Shown: positions 51,592 to 59,780 of the stretch, in pieces
Numbering within the stretch: the first letter of the stretch is position 1
Layout: every line of letters begins with the position of its first letter
Source of the DNA: JAGNLV01 sp964612145
GTDB taxonomy: Bacteria; Zixibacteria; MSB-5A5; GN15; FEB-12
Direction: 5' to 3'
Assembly: GCA_964612145.1 (NCBI GenBank)
Contig: CAZTBP010000007.1
Span: forward strand, 62,001-126,000
Length of the DNA stretch: 64,000 nt
Program-made: the position numbers and the translations under genes
Notes under the pieces: model-generated
What the model was told of the DNA's origin: nothing
Databases searched by the model: none
What the model saw: only the letters and a program-made list of their open reading frames with translations

Positions 51592-51945
51592 ATGGCAAAA
51601 CCAATTTTGATTGTCGACGACAACCCGAACATGTCGTCGCTGCTATCGGACATGCTGGAGGTCTTTGACTTTTCGTCAGAGCGTGCCGGCGATGGTGAGG
51701 AGGCGCTGGATAAATTGACCCAGCGTCCCTTCAGTATGGTAATTACCGATATGCGGATGCCGAATATGACGGGTTTGGAGTTGATTGAGCGTATCAAGGA
51801 GAAGTATCCCCGGATTCCGGTTGTGCTGATTTCGGGCTACTCGTTCAATGAACTCCACCAGGGTGAGGGGCCCAAGCCGGATGGATTTCTGGCGAAACCG
51901 TTTATGATGTCCGATGTTGAGAAACTGCTGAATTCGCTTTTGTAG
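51592..51945 (+). CDS. Single-domain response regulator (CheY-like receiver)
   Basis: A 117-residue receiver domain with the acidic pair ILIVDDN, the phospho-acceptor Asp in VITDMRMPNMTG, the Ser switch in VVLISGY and the Lys in FLAKPFMM. No output domain, so it acts by protein contact or phosphotransfer. No histidine kinase is nearby. AGAGGAG lies about 9 nt before the ATG, and a terminator follows. Confidence 0.9.
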   Translation: MAKPILIVDDNPNMSSLLSDMLEVFDFSSERAGDGEEALDKLTQRPFSMVITDMRMPNMTGLELIERIKEKYPRIPVVLISGYSFNELHQGEGPKPDGFLAKPFMMSDVEKLLNSLL

Positions 51946-51988
51946 ATTTTCGACGGACACGACAAATTTCCCGACCGACAGTTCTTCG

Positions 51989-52018
51989 CGCATGCCGTTT
52001 CGTGCGGCATGCGTTTTT
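51989..52018 (+). terminator. Intrinsic terminator after the response regulator
   Basis: CGCATGCCG / CGGCATGCG, a 9-bp stem with a 7-nt loop, then TTTTT. Confidence 0.8.
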
Positions 52019-52029
52019 GTCTTGGTGCC

Positions 52030-52064
52030 CAAAAAAGCCGCCCGCGCGGGGAGCGCGGGCGGCT
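52030..52064 (-). terminator. Intrinsic terminator for the minus-strand repeat-protein gene
   Basis: On the minus strand AGCCGCCCGCGC / GCGCGGGCGGCT, a 12-bp GC-rich stem with a 5-nt loop, runs into a six-T tract. It lies 40 bp past the stop of the gene at 52105-55632. Confidence 0.85.
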
Positions 52065-52104
52065 TACTGGTATGGTAGACCTCTTCACGAGGCTCGTGAA
52101 GGAC

Positions 52105-55100
52105 TTATGGACACGGCGGCGGCGGCGGACCACCCTGGAAGAGGAAGGCCACCAGGTAGGTAACATCGCTGACATTAATTACACCGTCACCGTTGACATC
52201 GCCCTCCTCGAAGCACGGCGGGGTCGGGCCCCCGTTGAACAGGAAGTCGACGAGATAGGTCAGGTCGGAGATATTGACGGGTCCGTCGTCGTTGGCATCG
52301 CCGCGCAGGATGCAGCAGCCTGGGCAGCACACGCTGACTCTCAGGTCGAACCAGTCGACTTCGGTATCATCCTGTATGTAGATATCGAAATCGTTGTCCT
52401 TGAGGGCTGCGAGCACGTTGGTGATTCCAATCGCGTTCGGGGGCAAGTTCTCCAGATCGAGACAGTACTCAAGAACATCGCCGCTGCTCCACGAAGAGTC
52501 TGCCCCGCCGGTGGCCAACCACTGGAGGGTATTGAGGCTGATGCCCCAAATCCCCTGGCCATCCTCGGCAAACACCAGCGCGTCCGTTCCCGGGATGGAG
52601 CCGGTTGCCCGTATCCGCAGGCACAACTCGGCGCCGATGATACAGCAGTTGGTGTCATGGAAGTTGGTAAAGGTGTGACCGAAACACTGGTTGGTCAGCG
52701 ACGAATCGAAGAAATTCGTCGATCCCAGCGGACAGGTCATCAGCGGCAGCAGATCGGCGCCCGGCGTGGACGGCTCCGCCCCGACGAAATTGTCGTGGGT
52801 TCCGGCAGTAGCGAGCGTCGTGAAGCCCAGTCCCGCGCAGGAGTCTTCTACATTACCGAAGTCGAGTCCGGTAATGGTGCCGCCGGCCGAAAGGGTCGTA
52901 TCCCACCAGACGGTCGGTGGATAGGTCTGGACCCAGCCGGGCATGACCGTTTCGGTGACACGATAACTTCCGGACGGCAATCCCATGAACCAGTATTCAC
53001 CGGCTGCGTTGGTTGTCGTGGAAGCGATAAAGGTGCCGCCCTGGTACAGATTTATCTGCCAGTTAGCCAGCGGCGGTTCATTGGAATCCCAGATACCGTT
53101 GCAGTTGATATCGTGGAATTTGTGGCCGTGAATTGAACCCTGGCTGCCGGCGCAGCAATGATCGAAGTGGGTTCCGTGAATGGCGGCATCGATGGAGTCG
53201 ACGACACCATCGCAGTTGTAATCCGAGCACAGGGCGCCGGTGATAAAGTCGGCCTGGGTGACACACTTGTCGTTGTCGACATCCAGGAACTTCGCCCGGA
53301 GGGTGCGACATACGGAACCGTTGACCCACAACGTCACCGTGCAGTCGACACAGTCGAGACTGCTGGCCCGGATACTGAAGAAGTGGTCGCCGGTGGCGGG
53401 ATCGCATGAATCCGGATGGACGATAGGCCAGTTCGGGTGTTCGCCGGGGCACGGCTCGGCGGCGCAATTCGAGAAGTCAAGCCAGACAGCGCTGACATCG
53501 CAGAACGGATTGCCACAGCTGTCTTTGACATTCACGGTGTGGACGACATCGCCCTGCGGGCAGATGAGGACACACGGATCGGTGGTCACGCTGTCGCACA
53601 GCGGCGGACCAGGAGCGCATGGATCGCTGTCACAGCAATGATCGAGATGCGCCTGATGAATGGTAAAGTCAGCATTATCGGTGACACCGTCGCAATTGTA
53701 GTCATTGCATGGCGGCAGTCCGGCTGCACCTCCGAACCAGTCATTTGGTGTGACACAGTTGTCGTTGTTTATGTCAAGGAACTTACCGCTCAGGAGTCGA
53801 CAGAAGCTGCCGTCGACAAATAACTGTACCCGGCAGTCAATACAATCATAACTGCTGGCTTTGACGCTGAAGTAATGGGTGCCGGTAGCCGGATCACATG
53901 AATCCGGGTACACTCGCGGCCAGTTGGGGTGGGCTCCCGGGCAGGGTTCGACCTGGCACTGACTGAAGTCGAGCCAGGCGTTTGGATCGCAAATCGGGTT
54001 GCCGCAGGAGTCCTTGATGATGATTTCTTCGACAATATCACCGCGCGGGCACACAACGACGCAGCCGTCAGTTATGACGCTGTCGCAGAACGGCGGTCCC
54101 GGCGGACACTGGTCCGCACAGCAATGATCGAGATGGGAGTCATGAATGGCCATATCCAGCGAATCGGTGACACCGTCGCAGTTGTAGTCGTTGCACGGCG
54201 GCAAGCCGGCCACGCCGCCGAGCCAGTCGTTGGGCGTGACGCACTTGTCGTTGTTAATATCGAGGAATTTCGTCTCCAGCCTGCGACAGATAGTGCCGTC
54301 GGCCAACGTGACGTCGACAAAGCAGTCGATACAGTCGAGACTGCTTGCTTTGACCGAGAACCAGTGGGTTCCGGTGGCGTTGTCGCAGGAATCCGCATAG
54401 ACGAGGGGCCAGTCCGGATGTTCACCCGGGCATGGTTCCGCGGCACAATTGGCAAAATTCAGGGCCAGGCCGGGATCGCAGATCGGGTTGCCGCAACTGT
54501 CCTTGAGCACGACTTCGTGGCTGATATCTCCCAGCGGGCAAATGACCAGACACGGGTCGGTCATGACGCTGTCGCAGAAGACCGGTCCGGGCGGGCAGTC
54601 CGCGTCCGCACAGCAATGGTCGAGATGCGCAGAATGGATGTTCTGGTCGGCGGCAGAAATGGTGCCGTCACAGTCGTAATCATTACAGGCCTGACCGACC
54701 CAGTCGTCCGGAAAGACACAGAAGTCGCCGGTAACGTCCAGAAACTTGGCGACAAAATCGTGGCAGGGCTGACCATCAACATACAGAATGCCCCCGCAGG
54801 TCAGGCAATCCGGGGCGCTGGCCTTGACATGGAAGAAATGCTCACCGGTGGCTGGGTCGCACGAATCAGGGAAGATTTTCGGCCAGTCCGGGTGCACATT
54901 GGGGCACGGCTGGGCCGGACAGTTGGTTCCCAGCTCGATATACAGGTTGGGATCGCACACCGGGTTACCGCAACTGTCAGTGACTTCTACAATCCACGGT
55001 ATGTCACCCTGGGGACAGATTGTCAGGCAGGGATCGAATCGGACGCTGTCACAGAACGGTGCGCCCGGCTGGCACGGATCGGTGTCACAGCAATGATCTA

Positions 55101-55632
55101 AATGAGAAATATGAAAGTCTTGGTCCAAAGAAGTAATGGCGCCGTCGCAATCGTAGTCGTTGCAGAGTGGATCAGAGATGAAATCGCCCTGGTCAACGCA
55201 AAACGAGCCGTTGATATCCAGAAACCGGAATCGCGGTCCCTGACACAACTGACCATTGATGTACAGGTCGGCGCTGCACACCGTGCAGTCAAAGGCGACG
55301 ATCTTGAGCGTAAAGAAATGTTCCCCGGTGGCAGGATCGCACGAATCGGGGAACACCAAAGGCCAGTCCGGATAGACGCCGGGACAGGGCTCAACCGGAC
55401 AATTACTGAAATCGAGATACGTGAATGATGTGTCACACACCGGGACGCCACAGCTGTCCTTGACAGTAACGACAAACGGAATATCGCCGGCCGGACAGAT
55501 CACGGGACATTGTGTGAACGATACGCTGTCGCAAAACGGATCGGGGCAGGCGGCATCGGCTGTGGACGGCAAGGCCCCCAACGCACATGTCACCACCCCA
55601 AGTGCAAACAGCAGAGGGAACAGTTTTCTCAT
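52105..55632 (-). CDS. Large secreted Cys-rich repeat protein with SdrD-B-like and dockerin-like domains
   Basis: A 1175-residue extracellular protein. Residues 1-27 are a signal peptide (MRKLFPLLFALGVVTCALGA). Residues ~34-827 are five tandem ~160-residue repeats, each with CDSV...CPxGDI, VKDSCGNPxCD, EPCPGxHPDWP, PDSCDPATGxHFF, KFLDIN and a calcium-binding-like NDYNCDGV...HLDHCC. Residues ~832-930 resemble an SD-repeat B (Cna-B-like) domain (HDINCNGIWDSNEPPLANWQ). A globular domain follows to ~1100, then two dockerin-like repeats (NISDLTYLVDFLFNGGP, NVSDVTYLVAFLFQGGP). Cysteines are abundant and in register, suggesting disulfides. Likely a surface or matrix protein; the ligand is unknown. 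Confidence 0.88.
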   Translation of the reverse strand: MRKLFPLLFALGVVTCALGALPSTADAACPDPFCDSVSFTQCPVICPAGDIPFVVTVKDSCGVPVCDTSFTYLDFSNCPVEPCPGVYPDWPLVFPDSCDPATGEHFFTLKIVAFDCTVCSADLYINGQLCQGPRFRFLDINGSFCVDQGDFISDPLCNDYDCDGAITSLDQDFHISHLDHCCDTDPCQPGAPFCDSVRFDPCLTICPQGDIPWIVEVTDSCGNPVCDPNLYIELGTNCPAQPCPNVHPDWPKIFPDSCDPATGEHFFHVKASAPDCLTCGGILYVDGQPCHDFVAKFLDVTGDFCVFPDDWVGQACNDYDCDGTISAADQNIHSAHLDHCCADADCPPGPVFCDSVMTDPCLVICPLGDISHEVVLKDSCGNPICDPGLALNFANCAAEPCPGEHPDWPLVYADSCDNATGTHWFSVKASSLDCIDCFVDVTLADGTICRRLETKFLDINNDKCVTPNDWLGGVAGLPPCNDYNCDGVTDSLDMAIHDSHLDHCCADQCPPGPPFCDSVITDGCVVVCPRGDIVEEIIIKDSCGNPICDPNAWLDFSQCQVEPCPGAHPNWPRVYPDSCDPATGTHYFSVKASSYDCIDCRVQLFVDGSFCRLLSGKFLDINNDNCVTPNDWFGGAAGLPPCNDYNCDGVTDNADFTIHQAHLDHCCDSDPCAPGPPLCDSVTTDPCVLICPQGDVVHTVNVKDSCGNPFCDVSAVWLDFSNCAAEPCPGEHPNWPIVHPDSCDPATGDHFFSIRASSLDCVDCTVTLWVNGSVCRTLRAKFLDVDNDKCVTQADFITGALCSDYNCDGVVDSIDAAIHGTHFDHCCAGSQGSIHGHKFHDINCNGIWDSNEPPLANWQINLYQGGTFIASTTTNAAGEYWFMGLPSGSYRVTETVMPGWVQTYPPTVWWDTTLSAGGTITGLDFGNVEDSCAGLGFTTLATAGTHDNFVGAEPSTPGADLLPLMTCPLGSTNFFDSSLTNQCFGHTFTNFHDTNCCIIGAELCLRIRATGSIPGTDALVFAEDGQGIWGISLNTLQWLATGGADSSWSSGDVLEYCLDLENLPPNAIGITNVLAALKDNDFDIYIQDDTEVDWFDLRVSVCCPGCCILRGDANDDGPVNISDLTYLVDFLFNGGPTPPCFEEGDVNGDGVINVSDVTYLVAFLFQGGPPPPPCP
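53152..55533 (-). repeat. Five tandem ~480-bp coding repeats
   Basis: CDSV motifs fall at residues 34, 194, 353, 516 and 679, giving periods of 160, 159, 163 and 163 residues. The copies differ throughout, so the array is old and not a recent expansion. Confidence 0.88.
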
Positions 55633-56005
55633 GATTCATCTCTCCTGTGGAAAAAAACCGAGACACATAGCCCCACCGCGCTACCATACAACTCTGATCG
55701 CAGGGGACCGCGATTTATTTATTCAGCACAGTACGCAGCAGCAAAACAGGCGGTACTGTTCGCCGCGCGGTCGTTGTGCTGTTGTTTTTTCAGGCGTCAA
55801 ATTCGATTAGTCAGCTTTCTTGTGCAGGCCCTGGTTGCAGGCGGAGAGAGCTACGGTACTCTCACCTGCCCTTAAGAAGTTAATATGGATTAAACTTGTC
55901 AAGTATTTTGTTTCAGTGGCGCAGGCGGCAAGGAAAAACAACTTTCCTCGGAGGAACGAAAGCGTATCTTGCAAGAACTGTAACGAAATTTTCACACAGG
56001 AGTAC

Positions 56006-56692
56006 ATGTTGAGGAAGATCCTTGAAATCTCACATCTTTTCGCCGGATTGGATGACGAGGTATTGGCTGAAATTGAAACGGCGACTTCGGTGAGGCACGT
56101 GGAAAAAGGGGAAATTCTTTTTCATGAGGGGGAGCCGGCCGGGTCGTTCTTTGTGGTTGGGTCCGGTAAGGTTAAGATCTTCAAGCTCTCAGCGGAGGGA
56201 AAGGAGCAGGTGCTGATGGTGGCCAAGCCGGGTAATACATTTGCCGAGGCGGCGATTTTCAATGACGGGCGGTTCCCGGCTTCGGCGGAGGTGATCGATT
56301 CAGGAGAGTTGCTGGCCGTGAATCGGGAGCGATTTGTGGCTCTTTTAGGGCGCAACCCGAATGTGGCGTTCAGTTTGATTGCGCGGCTGTGCGAATTGCT
56401 GCGTAAAATGGCGATGCTGGTAGAGGGTCTGGCGCTGACCGATGTAACGACGCGGGTGGCGCACTATCTTGTGCGGCAGGCGGAACGGGCGCTGGGGAAC
56501 AAGGCCGCGGTCGTCAATGAATTTACGATCACACTGCCGGAAAAGAAAACGCTGCTGGCCTCGCAGCTGGGGACGATCCCGGAGACATTTTCGCGGTCGC
56601 TGGCCAAGTTGTCCAAGGATGGAGTGATACGGGTCGACGGTGCGAACATTCACATCACAGATCTCGGGCGGCTGCGCCGGATGGTTGAGTGA
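56006..56692 (+). CDS. Crp/Fnr-family transcriptional regulator
   Basis: A 228-residue regulator. The N-terminal cyclic-nucleotide-binding-like beta roll has GEILFHEGEPAGSFFVVGSGKVKIF and FAEAAIFNDGRFPASAE. The C-terminal winged helix has LASQLGTIPETFSRSLAKLSKDGVI. There is no N-terminal cysteine cluster, so it is not an oxygen-sensing FNR. The ligand is unknown; redox or NO/haem sensing is possible in this branch. ATG 56006 has CAGGAG 6 nt upstream. The next gene follows almost directly. Confidence 0.92.
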   Translation: MLRKILEISHLFAGLDDEVLAEIETATSVRHVEKGEILFHEGEPAGSFFVVGSGKVKIFKLSAEGKEQVLMVAKPGNTFAEAAIFNDGRFPASAEVIDSGELLAVNRERFVALLGRNPNVAFSLIARLCELLRKMAMLVEGLALTDVTTRVAHYLVRQAERALGNKAAVVNEFTITLPEKKTLLASQLGTIPETFSRSLAKLSKDGVIRVDGANIHITDLGRLRRMVE

Positions 56693-56697
56693 GAACA

Positions 56698-57312
56698 ATG
56701 GAGCGCTCTGAAATAAAGGCGTTGATATTTGACCTGGGCGGGGTAGTTATCGACTACACGTTTGATCGGGTGTTTGCCACCTGGGGGCGGATCTACAACC
56801 GGGATCCACAGGAGATCAGGCAGCGATTCGAGTGGGACGACGCTTTTCGTGCCTTGGAGCGGGGGACAATAGCACCGGGCGACTATATCGAGTACCTTGG
56901 CAAAAAGCTGAATATTTCGTTTACACCGAAGACGTTTGACGCGGGCTGGAACGCCATTTATTTAGGTATCAGGCCGGGAATCGAGGAGCTTTTGAGGGAG
57001 CTGGAAGCGGAGTTTCGGTTAGTGGCATTGACAAACACGACAGCAATGCACACACCGGTGTGGCGTCAGCGTTACGGTTCGCGGCTGACGATGTTCGGGG
57101 AGATTTTTGCCTCAAACGAAATCCGGGCGCGAAAGCCGGAGCCGGAGGCTTTTGTGCAGGTGCTGGAATATCTTGAGGCGAGCCCTCGTGACGTTTTGTT
57201 TTTCGATGATTTTCCGCCGTATTTAGAGGGAGCGGAAAAACTGGGGATTATGTCGTTTCTGGTAACGTCGCCGGATGAAATCCGGGCGGGGTTGAAGGCG
57301 GCTTTTGGTTGA
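56698..57312 (+). CDS. HAD-family hydrolase (HAD-IA, YihX-like)
   Basis: A 204-residue predicted phosphatase. Motif I is LIFDLGGVVID, with Gly at the +2 position where many HAD phosphatases have Asp, as in the YihX/epoxide-hydrolase N-domain branch. Motif II is LVALTNTTAMH, motif III RARKPEPEAF and motif IV DVLFFDDFPPYLEGA. A GTG three codons earlier, overlapping the Crp stop, is an alternative start. Substrate unknown. Confidence 0.87.
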   Translation: MERSEIKALIFDLGGVVIDYTFDRVFATWGRIYNRDPQEIRQRFEWDDAFRALERGTIAPGDYIEYLGKKLNISFTPKTFDAGWNAIYLGIRPGIEELLRELEAEFRLVALTNTTAMHTPVWRQRYGSRLTMFGEIFASNEIRARKPEPEAFVQVLEYLEASPRDVLFFDDFPPYLEGAEKLGIMSFLVTSPDEIRAGLKAAFG

Positions 57313-57343
57313 GTCGAGACATTGAAAGGACAGGTTGGAGTTT

Positions 57344-57769
57344 ATGAATGGCATGGAATTGTGGCTGACGCCGCTATTGTTTTTGCCGGGAGTGGCGCTG
57401 TTGATCATTTCGACCTCGGCGCGGTATCAGCGGCTGCACGAGGAGCTTCATCATCTTTTCGAAAATGCGGCCGAGCCGGATGAAACTCTGGCGCGCGAGG
57501 CACTGCGGCTCAATGTGCGAGCGGGATATTTTTGCTCGGCCTTGGTCAGTTTGTACGTGGCGGCGGCGCTGCTCTCGCTATCGGCGCTGGTGGGCGGATT
57601 GACCCGAACCTGGGCGGGGTTGTCGTATTGGTCTGTGGTGGTGCTGTTTTCCGGGGCGATAGCAATGGTGCTTTATGCATTGATTCAGCTGGTTCGGGAG
57701 GCGCGGCAGTCACTGGCAATCCTGCAATACCATACAGATGTAATTGAGCGCAGGCATAAATCACGCTGA
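57344..57769 (+). CDS. DUF2721-like membrane protein
   Basis: A 141-residue protein with membrane segments at residues ~6-25, ~60-85 and ~95-118. The layout LWLTPLLFLPGVALLIISTSARY followed by a soluble helix and LNVRAGYFCSALVSLY fits the DUF2721 family. Function unknown. It abuts the convergent YihY-like gene with no gap. Confidence 0.65.
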   Translation: MNGMELWLTPLLFLPGVALLIISTSARYQRLHEELHHLFENAAEPDETLAREALRLNVRAGYFCSALVSLYVAAALLSLSALVGGLTRTWAGLSYWSVVVLFSGAIAMVLYALIQLVREARQSLAILQYHTDVIERRHKSR

Positions 57770-58696
57770 TTAGATCTGGACGGATTCAGGTTTGTCGCGG
57801 CGCTCGCGGTACAGCTGGCCGATTTCAGCGCCGACGATGAATACGATCGAACTGTAGTATATCCAGAAGGCCATCACGATAAAGAAGAGATAGGTTCCGT
57901 AGATCGCAGGGAGGGTCGGGGCCTTGGTGATATACAGGGAGAAGGCCTGCTTGGCGACTTCCCACAACAACGCGGCCCAAAACGCACTGACCGCAATGAC
58001 ACGCTTTTCCATTTTGGCGTACGGGATGAAGTAATAGAGCATCCAGAAGGCGATGTACATCACCAGCACAGACAAGACGAAGACGACAATCTGTTCAAAC
58101 CATCCGATATCGAGAAATTCCAGGGCGGCGATACGGCCGGCTTGATCCATGAAGATTTTGAGCGAAGGGAGAATCAACACCGAAAGCAGGAAGAACCCGA
58201 TCACGACCAGGATCATTCCAAAGTCGCGCAGTTTGCCGACAAGGATATGGCGTGAAATGGTCGTGTGGTAGATGTTATTGAGAATGGTGCGCATTGAGGA
58301 AAACAGTCCGCTGGCGGCGAAAAGCAAGCCCAAAGAGCCAATTATTCCGGCGACCCGTCGGTAGGCCTTGAATTCATCGACGCGGGAGAAGATGAATCGT
58401 TTGGGTTCTTCCGTGTATTTTTCGTACGGGATAACGCGATCGATCCAAATGGCGAGTTCTGATTCGACCTGTTCTTTTTGCAGGATCATACCCAGAATCG
58501 CAAACAACAGCAGGACCATCGGGACGACACACACAAACAGCGAGAAAGCCAAACCGCCGGCATTAAGAAAGGCGTGGTGACGGTCGAGTCGGTCATACAG
58601 GCCGCCAAAGTAGTGCCCAAGCCACCCTTTGGTACTTTTCCACGAGGGGAGAAATGGCGGGCGGTGGAAAAAGACATGTTTTGATCGGCTGGCCAT
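57770..58696 (-). CDS. YihY/BrkB-family membrane protein
   Basis: A 308-residue integral membrane protein with about six membrane segments. Family features are HHAFLNAGGLAFSLFVCVVPMVLLL, GLLFAASGLFSSMRTILNNIY, LYYFIPYAKMEKRVIAVSAFWAALLWEV and IYGTYLFFIVMAFWIYYSSIVFIVGAEIGQLY, read in parts. Formerly annotated as ribonuclease BN by error; function unknown. Confidence 0.9.
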   Translation of the reverse strand: MASRSKHVFFHRPPFLPSWKSTKGWLGHYFGGLYDRLDRHHAFLNAGGLAFSLFVCVVPMVLLLFAILGMILQKEQVESELAIWIDRVIPYEKYTEEPKRFIFSRVDEFKAYRRVAGIIGSLGLLFAASGLFSSMRTILNNIYHTTISRHILVGKLRDFGMILVVIGFFLLSVLILPSLKIFMDQAGRIAALEFLDIGWFEQIVVFVLSVLVMYIAFWMLYYFIPYAKMEKRVIAVSAFWAALLWEVAKQAFSLYITKAPTLPAIYGTYLFFIVMAFWIYYSSIVFIVGAEIGQLYRERRDKPESVQI

Positions 58697-58951
58697 AAGC
58701 GGTGCGGGTTACTCGTTCTTTCTATCTTAAGTGTCGGCGGTTTTTCGGTTATACTCACCGGGCCGGCATGCGGTTACGGGTCCCATGTGCAATAACAGTG
58801 ACGAGTGCCGGTGTGTCAAGGTTGAGCGTGGGGGGGAAAAGAAAACCGGAGAGCGGGGAGCTGACATTTATTGACTTAAGTCATGGTCGGCAGGGGCGTT
58901 GGTGGCGATAATCGGCATAGATATGAATAAAGAAACCTGTGAGGATTAGCT

Positions 58952-59473
58952 ATGTCGATTTTCAAGCGTGCGCACGAATGTCCCGGCAGTCGGGCGCGGA
59001 ATTTTGCCCCGGCGGCCGAAAAAGTTGAGCCGCAGAGAGAGTTACCGATCGAGGCGGATCAGGAAAAGTTTAAATCGCGCCCCGAGCCACAGTCGCAGTT
59101 AGGTCAGTGGCCCGTTCAGTTGATGCTTGTGCCGACTCATGCGGGCTATTTCACCAATGCTGACCTCGCGATTACAGCCGATTGTGTGCCGTTTGCCTTT
59201 GCCAATTTCCACGACGAGTTTCTGGAGGGGCGCCCACTGGTAGTGGGGTGTCCGAAGCTGGACAATGCGCATGTCTATGTGGACAAATTGGCGGAAATCT
59301 TTTCGCTGCATAGTCTTAAGGCAGCCGAAGTGATTGTTATGGAGGTGCCGTGCTGCACCGGTCTGGTCCAGATTGCACAGGCGGCCAGGGAAAAAGCCGG
59401 GGTGACGACACCACTGCGCGTGACCACAATCGGTATTCGAGGGGAGCATCTGGAGACACGCGAGATCAAGTAG
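58952..59473 (+). CDS. Iron-sulfur-protein C-terminal domain lacking the ferredoxin part
   Basis: A 173-residue protein matching the C-terminal domain of a family of ferredoxin-fused proteins of anaerobes: CPGSRAR near residue 10, then LGQWPVQLMLVPTHAGYF, NADLAITADCVPFAFANFH, VVGCPKLDNAHVYVDKLAEIF and MEVPCCTGLVQIAQAA. In full-length relatives, two 4Fe-4S motifs precede the CP(G)SxA segment; here they are absent and nothing upstream encodes them. Conserved Cys residues remain. The start ATG has TGAGGA 9 nt upstream. Confidence 0.75.
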   Translation: MSIFKRAHECPGSRARNFAPAAEKVEPQRELPIEADQEKFKSRPEPQSQLGQWPVQLMLVPTHAGYFTNADLAITADCVPFAFANFHDEFLEGRPLVVGCPKLDNAHVYVDKLAEIFSLHSLKAAEVIVMEVPCCTGLVQIAQAAREKAGVTTPLRVTTIGIRGEHLETREIK

Positions 59474-59568
59474 TCGCGTTCATCGTTCAACCAGTTGCCG
59501 CGAGCGCGGCATTTTCGGGCAGCGCCCGGATTTTACCTCGGATCAAGCTCTAACCGCCTCGCCGCAAG

Positions 59569-59598
59569 AACGCCGGAGACTGTCTCTCCGGCGTTTCT
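59569..59598 (+). terminator. Intrinsic terminator
   Basis: AACGCCGGAGA / TCTCCGGCGTT, an 11-bp stem with a 5-nt loop, followed by TCTTT. Confidence 0.75.
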
Positions 59599-59731
59599 TT
59601 GCGTGGATTCGAAAAATTCATACAGGCCGTGGTCCGGCTGGAACCTGTGGCTGGGGTCGTGTGTGTAAAATGTGCGAGAAGGACAAGTTCTTGGCTATAC
59701 TTTCCTCCCTTTGCGTTCGTGCAAAAGAAGA

Positions 59732-59761
59732 AGCGCCGGAATCGGCTTCCGGCGCTTTTTT
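59732..59761. terminator. Intrinsic terminator, possibly bidirectional
   Basis: AGCGCCGGAA / TTCCGGCGCT, a 10-bp stem with a 5-nt loop; T run on the plus strand, and an A-rich flank that gives a partial T run on the minus strand for the gene ending at 59781. Confidence 0.7.
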
Positions 59762-59780
59762 GTCCCAAAATCTCGGCTTA

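Larger units (their letters stand above)
59474..59780. other. Gene-free region bounded by two terminators
   Basis: 307 bp. One hairpin with T run ends the plus-strand gene (59569-59598). A second (59732-59761) lies just past the stop of the minus-strand M1-like gene. The 130 bp between could hold a short transcript on the plus strand; I recognise no RNA family or protein. Confidence 0.4.

Noticed and set aside
52009..55101. Long plus-strand frames opposite the Cys-rich repeat gene (for example 52009-53136 and 53929-55101)
   Set aside because: They mirror the minus-strand repeats; the minus strand has the signal peptide, cysteine register, dockerin motifs and a terminator.
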